Assembly (NCBI GenBank): GCA_003854985.1
Contig: RQOG01000161.1
Span: 1-64,000, forward strand
Source of the DNA: Calditrichota bacterium
GTDB taxonomy: Bacteria; Calditrichota; Calditrichia; Calditrichales; Calditrichaceae
Length of the DNA: 64,000 nt
Direction: 5' to 3'
Below the pieces are notes generated by a model. That model did no database searches. It was not told the origin of the DNA and worked only from the letters and a program-made list of their open reading frames with translations. Numbering within the stretch: the stretch's first letter is position 1; each line of letters opens with the position of its first letter. Positions 56,767-64,000 of the stretch are shown in pieces. The position numbers and the translations under genes are program-made.

Positions 56767-58203
56767 CTATTTTTTCTTTTTCTCCATGCCAAACTCATAA
56801 CCGGTATCAATGGCTTTTTGATTTATTTCCAGCAGCCGTTGTTTTTTAATAGCTGTTTTTAAGGTCGTGTATAAGGTTTCCTTTCCGAAAATTCCTGTGT
56901 ACGCGGCATAAGCAGCCAGGGTTATCATATTGGCAACACGCGTATTTCCCAGTTTATCAGCCATTTGAGTGGCTGGAATAGGCAAAACTTCAACATCTTT
57001 CCTTTTGACATAAGAATCAATTAACGACTGATCAAAAACAATCAAACCGTTTTCAACGACATCGTTCTCAAATTTTTCAAGCGATGGACGGTTCATGGCA
57101 ATCAATACCGTTGGATTGGATACCATAGGCGAGCCGACTTCGATTTCGCGAATGTTTACGTGACAATTGGCTGTGCCTCCGCGCATCTCCGGCCCATAAG
57201 ATGGCAGCCAGGAAACATGATAATCTTCCATCATACCAGCCTGAGCTAATGCGCCGCCCAATAAAAGCACACCCTGTCCTCCGAAACCGGCTATTTTTAT
57301 CTGAGGATTTCGGTATTGATCCGGGTATACACTTCGTTTAAAACCCGTATCCGTATCGGGAATTACTTCGATTAATTCTCTGATTTCCGCGGCAGTAGGA
57401 TTAGGTTTGGCGTAAACATAGGGCTGTACTTCCTTCGTAATATCCTTGTAAATTCCAATCGGGAATTGAGGCACCATAACTTCTTTAATCCAGGTCATGG
57501 CATCCACAGGTTCCATTTTCCAGCCGGATGGACAAGGTGATAAAACTTCTACCAGAGAAAAACCAAGATTGTTAACCTGATTCTTAATCGCTTTACGAAC
57601 AGCCGTTCTGGCCCGGGCTCTTTGTTTATTATCATAAAGGGTAACTCGTTCCACATAAACAGGCGCCTGCAACTGGCTGATCAGCTCTGACATTTTTATG
57701 GGATATCCTTCGTTATGCGCATTTCGACCCGTCGGTGTTGTGGTAGTGCGTTGATCGATTAATGTAGTAGGAGCCATCTGCCCGCCGGTCATTCCATAGA
57801 TGGCATTATTTATAAAAAACACGGTTATATTTTCACCACGGTTAGCAGCATGTAAAATTTCCGACGTGCCTATTGCCGCCAGGTCACCATCCCCCTGATA
57901 ACTGATTACAATACTATTCGGATGGGCTCGCTTTATTCCTGTGGCTACGGCCGGCGCCCTGCCGTGAGCGGCTTGTATATTTCCGGTGTCAAAATAGTAG
58001 TATGCAAATACACTGCACCCCACCGGACTGATTAAAATGGTATTATCAGCTATTTCAAAATCATCCAATGCCTCAGCAATAAATTTATGAATATGGCCAT
58101 GACCGCAGCCCGGACAATAATGCGTCATTTTTTTATCCGGACTGGGATTCCTGAAATAACTATCATAAAAACTTGCAGCTTTTTTTAATACTTTTTCAGC
58201 CAT
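56767..58203 (-). CDS. 2-oxoacid:ferredoxin oxidoreductase, fused TPP (beta) and gamma subunits
   Basis: Binds TPP and passes electrons from 2-oxoacids to ferredoxin. Residues about 1-275 are the TPP domain: YCPGCGHGHIH, GDGDLAAIG and NNAIYGMTGGQ. Residues about 295-478 are the gamma domain: IAGFGGQGVLLLG, LPSYGPEMRGG and NPTVLIAMN. In many organisms these are two genes; here they are one frame. The start is the ATG ending at 58203, preceded by AAGGAG, so it does not overlap vorB. Branched-chain 2-oxoacids are the likely substrates, but 2-oxoglutarate is possible. Confidence 0.9.
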   Translation of the reverse strand: MAEKVLKKAASFYDSYFRNPSPDKKMTHYCPGCGHGHIHKFIAEALDDFEIADNTILISPVGCSVFAYYYFDTGNIQAAHGRAPAVATGIKRAHPNSIVISYQGDGDLAAIGTSEILHAANRGENITVFFINNAIYGMTGGQMAPTTLIDQRTTTTPTGRNAHNEGYPIKMSELISQLQAPVYVERVTLYDNKQRARARTAVRKAIKNQVNNLGFSLVEVLSPCPSGWKMEPVDAMTWIKEVMVPQFPIGIYKDITKEVQPYVYAKPNPTAAEIRELIEVIPDTDTGFKRSVYPDQYRNPQIKIAGFGGQGVLLLGGALAQAGMMEDYHVSWLPSYGPEMRGGTANCHVNIREIEVGSPMVSNPTVLIAMNRPSLEKFENDVVENGLIVFDQSLIDSYVKRKDVEVLPIPATQMADKLGNTRVANMITLAAYAAYTGIFGKETLYTTLKTAIKKQRLLEINQKAIDTGYEFGMEKKKK

Positions 58204-58216
58204 TTTTTTCTCCTTC

Positions 58217-59272
58217 TCAGTTTTTTTCAGAAATCCAGCGTTTGGCTTTTTCAGATATTTCATTCATCGAAGGCACAACGCCGCCCATTCTGCCGTAAAA
58301 GTCAACCGGGCATTTGCCGTTAACCGCTAAACGGACATCCTGTACCATTTGTCCATTGCTCATTTCCACAACCAGGAATTTCTTTACTTTTTGTGATAAT
58401 TCCGCAATTCTGCCATTCGGGAACGGAAAGAGGGTGATAGGCCTCAAAAGGCCGATTTTTATTCCTTCCTCTCTCAGATTTTCAACTACCGTTCTTAATA
58501 TCCTGGAAACAATTCCATACCCCATTAAAATATATTCCGCATCATCGACCAAAAATTCTTCCTTTAGCACTTCCTTTTTTTCTATTTCCGCATACTTTTT
58601 TTGAAGTTTAATATTATGTTCTTCCAATTCATCGGGATCCAAAGCGATACTTGAAATCAGATTATGCTTACTTTCCGCATCGCCGTACAAGGCCCAATCG
58701 TGCCGGGGAGAATCCATTTTTGGCTCTTTAAAATCAACGGGTTCCATCATTTGGCCGGTGAATCCATCGGCGAGTATAAAAACAGGCGTACGGTATTTAT
58801 CGGCGAGATCGAAGGCCAGCATGGTTAAATCGCACATCTCCTGACCGCTGTTTGGAGCAAGTACCGGACATTTATAATTTCCATGTCCGCCTCCTTTGAC
58901 TATCTGATTATAATCGGCTTGTTCCGGCGCGATATTGCCAAGTCCCGGTCCGCCACGCATAATATCAATAATTACACAGGGTAACTCCGAACCCGCCGCA
59001 TAGGATATTCCTTCCTGTTTCAGACTCATGCCCGGACCGGAAGAAGCCGTCAATACCCGCAAACCTCCGCTTGCGGCGCCATAAATCATATTGATTGCGG
59101 CTACTTCGCTTTCCGCCTGTAAAAATGTGCCTCCCACACGCGGCAGATATTTTGCGGCCGCTTCGGCGATTTCGCTCGCAGGAGTAATCGGATAGCCAAA
59201 ATACATGCGGCATCCCGCCAGAATAGCACCGCGAACAATAGCGTCGTTTCCTTTTATTAAGAGCTTAGCCAT
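58217..59272 (-). CDS. vorB: 2-oxoacid:ferredoxin oxidoreductase alpha subunit (VorB type)
   Basis: The large pyrimidine-binding subunit of the oxidoreductase. It starts [28 protein letters not shown] and has [29 protein letters not shown] and the VorB-type [24 protein letters not shown] segment. At 351 residues it matches. The Vor label (3-methyl-2-oxobutanoate) is from resemblance to the VorB family and is not proved. It overlaps the ferredoxin-subunit gene by one base and is followed by the fused beta/gamma gene. Confidence 0.88.
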   Translation of the reverse strand: MAKLLIKGNDAIVRGAILAGCRMYFGYPITPASEIAEAAAKYLPRVGGTFLQAESEVAAINMIYGAASGGLRVLTASSGPGMSLKQEGISYAAGSELPCVIIDIMRGGPGLGNIAPEQADYNQIVKGGGHGNYKCPVLAPNSGQEMCDLTMLAFDLADKYRTPVFILADGFTGQMMEPVDFKEPKMDSPRHDWALYGDAESKHNLISSIALDPDELEEHNIKLQKKYAEIEKKEVLKEEFLVDDAEYILMGYGIVSRILRTVVENLREEGIKIGLLRPITLFPFPNGRIAELSQKVKKFLVVEMSNGQMVQDVRLAVNGKCPVDFYGRMGGVVPSMNEISEKAKRWISEKN

Positions 59273-59529
59273 TATTTTACCTCCTCCCCGCTGTATTCAT
59301 ATCCCTTTTTGAAAACAATAATCGCCTCCGGTTCCGGACAGGCGTAAAAACATACGCCGCAGCCGGTGCATCCTTCATCAATATAATAAGCGTAATGATA
59401 TCCTTTTGTATTAAATTTGGAATGAAATTTTAAAACATTCGGAGGACAGGCGTCGATACACAATCCGCAGCCTTTGCACAATTCCGGCTCAATTTTTACC
59501 AGCGGATACTCAAGGATCTTCTTCTCCAT
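59272..59529 (-). CDS. 2-oxoacid:ferredoxin oxidoreductase ferredoxin subunit
   Basis: An 85-residue two-cluster ferredoxin. Cluster motifs: [12 protein letters not shown] and [16 protein letters not shown], each four Cys. It is the electron exit of the complex, first gene of the operon. The start is the ATG ending at 59529, five bases after GAGG; the longer frame begins with a GTG. A candidate promoter lies just upstream at 59551-59579. Confidence 0.92.
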   Translation of the reverse strand: MEKKILEYPLVKIEPELCKGCGLCIDACPPNVLKFHSKFNTKGYHYAYYIDEGCTGCGVCFYACPEPEAIIVFKKGYEYSGEEVK

Positions 59530-59882
59530 AACCACCTCATTTTATTTGTATAAATATGTATGTTTTATCTATTTTTCAATTTAAACCGTATTATTAATCT
59601 CAATTATCATGCCATAAATAAGGTCGATGCCATTTATAAAATAGCGGCATAGAAAATATCCGTTTTATAATCAGGGACATACTCTCTATCGCTTTCCGCG
59701 CAACAATAATTTGCATGAAATAAATACTTCGATTATGCATAGATTAAATCTTAGCCCTTTATATACTATTTCCCATAATAGAAACGGTACCCGGTTTTAA
59801 ATTTTTAATTTTAGGAAACGAGTTCATAAAAATAAACCACTCACTATTGCATGAATTTTCATTTTCCTGAATTCATACATGT
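59530..59882. other. Intergenic region between Vor operon and adenosyltransferase gene
   Basis: 353 AT-rich bases. The part near 59530 holds the candidate promoter. At 59851-59876 an ATGAATT/AATTCAT inverted repeat lies just beyond the adenosyltransferase stop but has no T run. No gene is seen. Confidence 0.5.
59551..59579 (-). promoter_or_regulatory. Candidate sigma-70 type promoter of the Vor operon
   Basis: TTGAAA (-35, 59574-59579) and TATTTA (-10, 59551-59556) with a 17-base spacer, about 22 bases before the start codon. The -35 and -10 are fair, not perfect, matches. Confidence 0.35.
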
Positions 59883-60443
59883 TCAATTGACCTTTCTGCC
59901 ACTGTTCCAAAGCGCATCCTCGAATCCGTTCAAATGATTAAAATACCTACCAAGAACAAAAAACAAATCGCCCAGTCTGTTCAGATAAACCAGCAGATCT
60001 TGCCGAATGCTTTCTTTCTCCGTCAATTCTGAGAGAAAACGTTCTGCCCTGCGGCATACTGCACGACAAATATGGGCAATAACCGCGGACTCTGCGCCAC
60101 CGGGCAATATAAATTGTTTGACTTCCGACAGCTGAGAGGAAATCCGGTCTATATTGTCTTCCAAAAACTTTATCTGTTCTCCATTTATTTTTTGCGGCAG
60201 TAACTTCGCTGATTTCTCATCCGGCGATGCAGCTTCGGCGGAAAGAATGAAAAGATGATCCTGTATTTCGGTTAATAAACCCTGCGGTTCATGCGCTTCG
60301 GCTTTTGTCTTCAGCCATCCCGTAAAGGCATTCAGTTCATCCAATGTCCCGTAAAAATGAACCCGTAAATCATATTTCTTTACTTTTTTCCCCCCAAGGA
60401 GCATGGTATCGCCTCTGTCGCCAAATCCCGTATAAATCTTCAT
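59883..60443 (-). CDS. Cob(I)yrinic acid a,c-diamide adenosyltransferase, PduO type
   Basis: Moves the adenosyl group of ATP to cob(I)alamin, making coenzyme B12. The N-terminus MKIYTGFGDRGDTMLLGG is the PduO ATP loop; FYGTLDELNAF, LPGGAESAVIAHICRAVCRRAER and VYLNRLGDLFFVLGRY are its other family motifs. The start is the ATG ending at 60443 (186 residues), a normal length; a longer frame adds a hydrophobic leader unlike the family. No B12-using enzyme is next to it. It stands alone, divergent from the TPR gene. Confidence 0.92.
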   Translation of the reverse strand: MKIYTGFGDRGDTMLLGGKKVKKYDLRVHFYGTLDELNAFTGWLKTKAEAHEPQGLLTEIQDHLFILSAEAASPDEKSAKLLPQKINGEQIKFLEDNIDRISSQLSEVKQFILPGGAESAVIAHICRAVCRRAERFLSELTEKESIRQDLLVYLNRLGDLFFVLGRYFNHLNGFEDALWNSGRKVN

Positions 60444-60518
60444 ATCATTCCGCTTTATATTTTTACTCGCTAATATAAGAATAAAACACAAACATAGAAA
60501 CCGGATTTTGAGTTTTAT

Positions 60519-60538
60519 TTTTATGAAACTTCATAAAA
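60519..60538. promoter_or_regulatory. Palindrome between the adenosyltransferase and TPR genes
   Basis: TTTTATGAA-AC-TTCATAAAA is a perfect 9+2+9 inverted repeat of 20 bases in the divergent promoter region, 76-95 bases upstream of the adenosyltransferase start. It fits an operator or a cobalamin-regulator site, but no B12 riboswitch features were seen. Confidence 0.4.
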
Positions 60539-60696
60539 CATTCAGCATTTAATGCCTTTTGATTTTTATATTTTTTTTATGGATATTTACAGGTGTATTG
60601 ATGAATATAATTCACCCGTAGTGTTAAATTTTAAGATTTTCATTTAAAAACTGATGTAAAAATATTGTAAATATTCTTTAAGATAAGGAGTCGATG

Positions 60697-63600
60697 ATGT
60701 GGTTCAAACCTGTTATTTCTTTGTTGATTTTCATTCTGTTCTTATCACTGACCGATGCTCAGGAGCATGATAACTTAGTACAGGAAGCTTGGAATACCTG
60801 GGCTAAAAACGATCAGGCCCAAACGGAAAAGGCTTTTAAGGAAATTATAGCAAAGGATGAAAAGAATCTTCGCGCTCATTTGGGATTGTCTTTTCTTTAT
60901 CAGATGCAACATAACTTCAGGTCTTCATGGGAACATTATAAATATGTAATTGAAAATGCGGATAATCCATATCCTTACATCTTTGCAGGTATGCATACGC
61001 TAAAAATGTATTATATGCAAAAAGAAAAGGATTCCGGTATTGATGAGATGTATGAATCGCTGGCCAATCAAAATGAAAACCCTTTGATAAAAGCGAATGC
61101 GAATGAGACTTTGGGACGTTATTATCTGGTTCATAATGATATCGAAAAGGCAGAAGAACACTTCGCGGCTTTAAACACAATTGACGATTGGCGGATTTGC
61201 GGGCCATTCGACAATATCTCTGCCAGTGGATTTGATAAAACTTACCCCCCGGAAGTAGAAGCGGATTATATAAAAACGTATTCCGGAAAGAATGAAATTC
61301 CCGCGCGATGGACTAAAATTTCCAAAATACGCCGCGATCGCTGGATTGATTTCAGGTATTATTATGCGCATTTCGAATCCATTTTTTACGGGAATACATT
61401 CGTTTATTCGCCTTCTTCACAAAAAATTCGCATTGGTGTAGGTACATCAGGTTCTTTGAAAGTGTTTTTAAATGATGACCAGATATACGAAGTCTTTGAT
61501 GAAAATAATAATGATTTAGACACCTATATGATGGAAACAGAATTGCAAAAAGGCTGGAACAGGCTGCTGATTAAATGCGGTTTTTCAGAAATAGATCAAT
61601 GTAATTTTATGGTGCGTATTTCAGACGTTAACGGTCAACCCGTTCAGGGGTTAAAAATATCTTCGGATATTCAATCTTATCCCAAAAATCCTGCTCCGGC
61701 TGTCACAATTATTGAAAATTTTGCCGAAGCCTTTTTTAAAAACAAGATCGAAGAAAATCCGGAACATATAGAAAACTATTTGCTGTTAGCGGATTGTTAT
61801 CTGCGCAATGATAAGGCGATTGAAGCGGAACTTACTTTACGGGACGCTCTTAAATATGCTCCCGATAATACAGGTATTTTGGCGCATATGATTGAAGCTT
61901 ATATTCGCGGTGAAAAAAATGATGAAATCTCCACGACTTATGAAAAAATCCATTCGCTCGATGAAAATATCCCCTCCGCTCTGATCTATAAGTTCAGTTT
62001 ATATAAAAATAACAATGATATAGAAAATGCTGAAAAGACTGCAGAAAAACTTGAATCTCTTATTCCCAATACAACAGAGATTTATAACATCAGATTCCAG
62101 TTATATAATCTTAAAAACCTCCCTGAAAAACTAATTGAAATTGCAAAAGAAGGATATGAAAAATTTCCCGATGAATGGAGTCTTGCATTCGCGCAGGCAT
62201 CCATATCCATTATGACAAAACAAAATTATGATGAAGCCATCGAAATTGTTGAAAAAATTTCACAGAATAACGCCAGTGAAGAAGTATTAAGTACACTGGC
62301 GGAAATTTATTTCAGGGCTACCAAGGTAGAAAAATGGCACGACACCTATCAGCGTATTCTAAATCTTTATCCGGCAGGAACCGGTTTTTATGAACATGTA
62401 TCCGATATCTACTATAATTTGCAGCAATATGATAAAGCGGCGGAATATATGGAAAGAACTCTGGAAATCTGTAATAATCATTCACAATTCTGGGAAAAAT
62501 ACGGTAAAATAAACCGCGCCTTAAACAAGAACAATGAAGCGATTGACTCTTATAAAAAAGCGCTTGAATACGATCCCGCTAATTATGATGCCCGTGAAAG
62601 CTTGCGTCAACTGCAGGATCAAAAACCCGTATTTTCCACCTTTGAAACCGTGGATACAGACGAATTGATTAAAAAAGCGCCGGATTCCGGAGTCTATCCG
62701 GAAGATGGCGCCGTGATTCTTCTTCATGACATCAAGCGGGTCGTATACCCGGAAGGCGCTTCTGAGTTTTTAGGCGAAGAGCTTGTAAAGGTATTCAATG
62801 ATGTTGGCATTGAGGAATTCAAGGAAGATTATATTTCATTCAGCCCATACAGTGAGAACCTGATCATTGAAAAAGCGGTTGTTATCAAAAAAGACGGCTC
62901 TGAGATTAAAGCGGATATCGACCGTAATCATATTGTTTATAAATCCCTGGAGCCCAATGATTTTATTTACCTTAAATGGAAAATCCGCAATTATTATAAC
63001 GGAAAATTATCCCATCATTTCTGGGATCGGGTCATTTTCAGTAAATACTTTCCAACCGAGGATATCCGATATGCTTTACTCCTACCGAAGAATATGACGT
63101 TTAATTTTAAAGAACAAAATCTTGAAAGCGCCGCCAGAAAAAAACAGGAGACTACAGAAGGTGTGATTCATCAATGGCGTTTAACCAAACAGCCCGCAGT
63201 CCGGCATGAAGTTGATATGCCTGCCCTGGTTGATATAGGGAAATCACTATATATCTCCAGTATTGAAGACTGGAAATATATGATCGACTGGTATCTGGAT
63301 TTAGCCCGTACCAAGACGCGCGGAAGTTTTGAAATTGAAGAAACCGTCGAAAAGCTTTTTAAAGATAAAGAGAACCTAAGCGATCTTGATAAAATTCAGA
63401 CCGTGTACAATTACATTACGGAAAATATTAAATACAGCAGCGTTTCTTTTCGTCAATCCGGTTTGATACCTCAGAAAGCGCGGGATGTGCTGGTTAATCG
63501 CATTGGCGATTGTAAGGACGTAGCCGCCTTGTGCATTGCCATGCTGAATGAATTAAATATTAAAAGTAATTATGTGCTCGTTAATACACGTTCGGAGGGA

Positions 63601-64000
63601 TTTAACCGCAATATTCTGCCCGGAATCGAATTCAACCATGCCATTGTTGAAGTTCATAACGACGGAAAACCGATGTATCTGGATCTCACTGCCCAGAATT
63701 ATGCAATAGGCTCCGTCCCGTATCAGGACATTGGCGCTTTTGCATTGCCGATCCGTGAAGGGATTAATCAACCCATTTACCTGACTAAGGATCATTTTAA
63801 TGAAGTAAAACTGGAAAGAAAGACCGTTTTTGAGGTTGCGGCGGATAACAGCCTGATGGTAACCAGGACAAATTATCGGACGGGTATTCAGGCCGCAGGG
63901 TTTCGTCAAAGTTACCGGTTTATCGGAGAATCCGAGCAACAAAGAGAATTAACCCAATCCATCAACAACGATTTCCCGAACCATACACTGCTTGATTTTA
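60697..64000 (+). CDS. TPR / DUF3857 / transglutaminase-like protein, 3-prime partial
   Basis: A large exported protein cut by the right edge (1101 codons visible, no stop). The signal peptide is residues 1-21. Several TPR-like helical repeats span roughly residues 25-140 and 345-640. A DUF3857-like beta-rich domain follows (about 665-860), then a transglutaminase-like core whose Cys939 (IGDCKDVA), His981 (FNHAIVEV) and Asp996 (YLDLTAQN) form a plausible catalytic triad. The start could be the ATG at 60694 or 60697; the second has better spacing (six bases) from AAGGAG. It is in the right frame to the window's end with no stop. Confidence 0.85.
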   Translation, partial: MWFKPVISLLIFILFLSLTDAQEHDNLVQEAWNTWAKNDQAQTEKAFKEIIAKDEKNLRAHLGLSFLYQMQHNFRSSWEHYKYVIENADNPYPYIFAGMHTLKMYYMQKEKDSGIDEMYESLANQNENPLIKANANETLGRYYLVHNDIEKAEEHFAALNTIDDWRICGPFDNISASGFDKTYPPEVEADYIKTYSGKNEIPARWTKISKIRRDRWIDFRYYYAHFESIFYGNTFVYSPSSQKIRIGVGTSGSLKVFLNDDQIYEVFDENNNDLDTYMMETELQKGWNRLLIKCGFSEIDQCNFMVRISDVNGQPVQGLKISSDIQSYPKNPAPAVTIIENFAEAFFKNKIEENPEHIENYLLLADCYLRNDKAIEAELTLRDALKYAPDNTGILAHMIEAYIRGEKNDEISTTYEKIHSLDENIPSALIYKFSLYKNNNDIENAEKTAEKLESLIPNTTEIYNIRFQLYNLKNLPEKLIEIAKEGYEKFPDEWSLAFAQASISIMTKQNYDEAIEIVEKISQNNASEEVLSTLAEIYFRATKVEKWHDTYQRILNLYPAGTGFYEHVSDIYYNLQQYDKAAEYMERTLEICNNHSQFWEKYGKINRALNKNNEAIDSYKKALEYDPANYDARESLRQLQDQKPVFSTFETVDTDELIKKAPDSGVYPEDGAVILLHDIKRVVYPEGASEFLGEELVKVFNDVGIEEFKEDYISFSPYSENLIIEKAVVIKKDGSEIKADIDRNHIVYKSLEPNDFIYLKWKIRNYYNGKLSHHFWDRVIFSKYFPTEDIRYALLLPKNMTFNFKEQNLESAARKKQETTEGVIHQWRLTKQPAVRHEVDMPALVDIGKSLYISSIEDWKYMIDWYLDLARTKTRGSFEIEETVEKLFKDKENLSDLDKIQTVYNYITENIKYSSVSFRQSGLIPQKARDVLVNRIGDCKDVAALCIAMLNELNIKSNYVLVNTRSEGFNRNILPGIEFNHAIVEVHNDGKPMYLDLTAQNYAIGSVPYQDIGAFALPIREGINQPIYLTKDHFNEVKLERKTVFEVAADNSLMVTRTNYRTGIQAAGFRQSYRFIGESEQQRELTQSINNDFPNHTLLDF

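Noticed and set aside
1-64000. tRNA, rRNA, CRISPR array, prophage or integrated element in the window
   Set aside because: Read through all intergenic stretches by eye and saw no cloverleaf-like block, repeat-spacer pattern, integrase or transposase; a covariance-model search could still find a small RNA.

Overview
The window is a stretch of a moderately AT-rich bacterial chromosome with dense, mostly minus-strand operons. I see no tRNA, rRNA, CRISPR array, prophage or insertion sequence. Two TonB-dependent receptors (one with the carboxypeptidase-like N-terminal domain), many signal peptides, an Rnf complex headed by an RseC-like protein, a group 3b NiFe hydrogenase, a VorB-type 2-oxoacid:ferredoxin oxidoreductase and a YbeY with the FCB-style metal site point to an anaerobic or facultatively anaerobic Gram-negative bacterium of the FCB group. 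Calditrichota or a neighbouring candidate phylum is a reasonable guess, but this is inference and not proved.

Layout. 1-3221: start of a secreted protein and a TonB receptor. 3468-15504: a long minus-strand run in the order pgpH, ybeY, CorC-like CBS protein, selA, aminotransferase, M28 peptidase, PstS-like lipoprotein, GH1 glycosidase, GT21-like glycosyltransferase, small membrane protein. 15624-19643: ClC transporter, panD and a YfcC-type carrier. 19683-23250: a beta-CASP-like nuclease and the tRNA methylthiotransferases miaB and mtaB. 23426-29140 (plus strand): an unknown protein, a two-gene glucuronoxylan module (GH67 and GH10), YjdF and a membrane-anchored EFR1-type flavodoxin/ferredoxin. 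29141-31607: a soluble histidine kinase with a degenerate RsbW-like partner, then a thioredoxin / DUF6132-like / DUF1858 operon. 31741-38897: clpB, tatA, a DUF2459 protein, a membrane protein, a DHOD-like enzyme, and an ECF sigma / anti-sigma pair. 39220-44053: hydrogenase operon hydBGDA with its maturation protease and a receiver-only response regulator. 44559-50370: a lipoprotein with a duplicated domain, a DPP-IV-like peptidase and a second TonB receptor. 50470-55770: rseC-rnfBCDGEA. 56260-60443: a SpoIIAA-like protein, the three-gene Vor complex and a PduO-type adenosyltransferase. 60697-end: a large TPR / DUF3857 / transglutaminase protein, cut by the window edge.

How the genes fit together. 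The oxidoreductase reduces ferredoxin, Rnf couples ferredoxin and NAD to an ion gradient, and the soluble hydrogenase exchanges electrons between NAD(P)H and protons. That is a coherent fermentative or H2-metabolising energy core. The xylan genes and GH1 enzyme suggest plant polysaccharide use. The signals least explained by known families are the structured intergenic regions at 44240-44545 and 55839-56137, the 11-12 bp iterated repeat at 45271-45300, the duplicated pseudo-EF-hand lipoprotein next to it, and the degenerate ATPase partner of the soluble histidine kinase.
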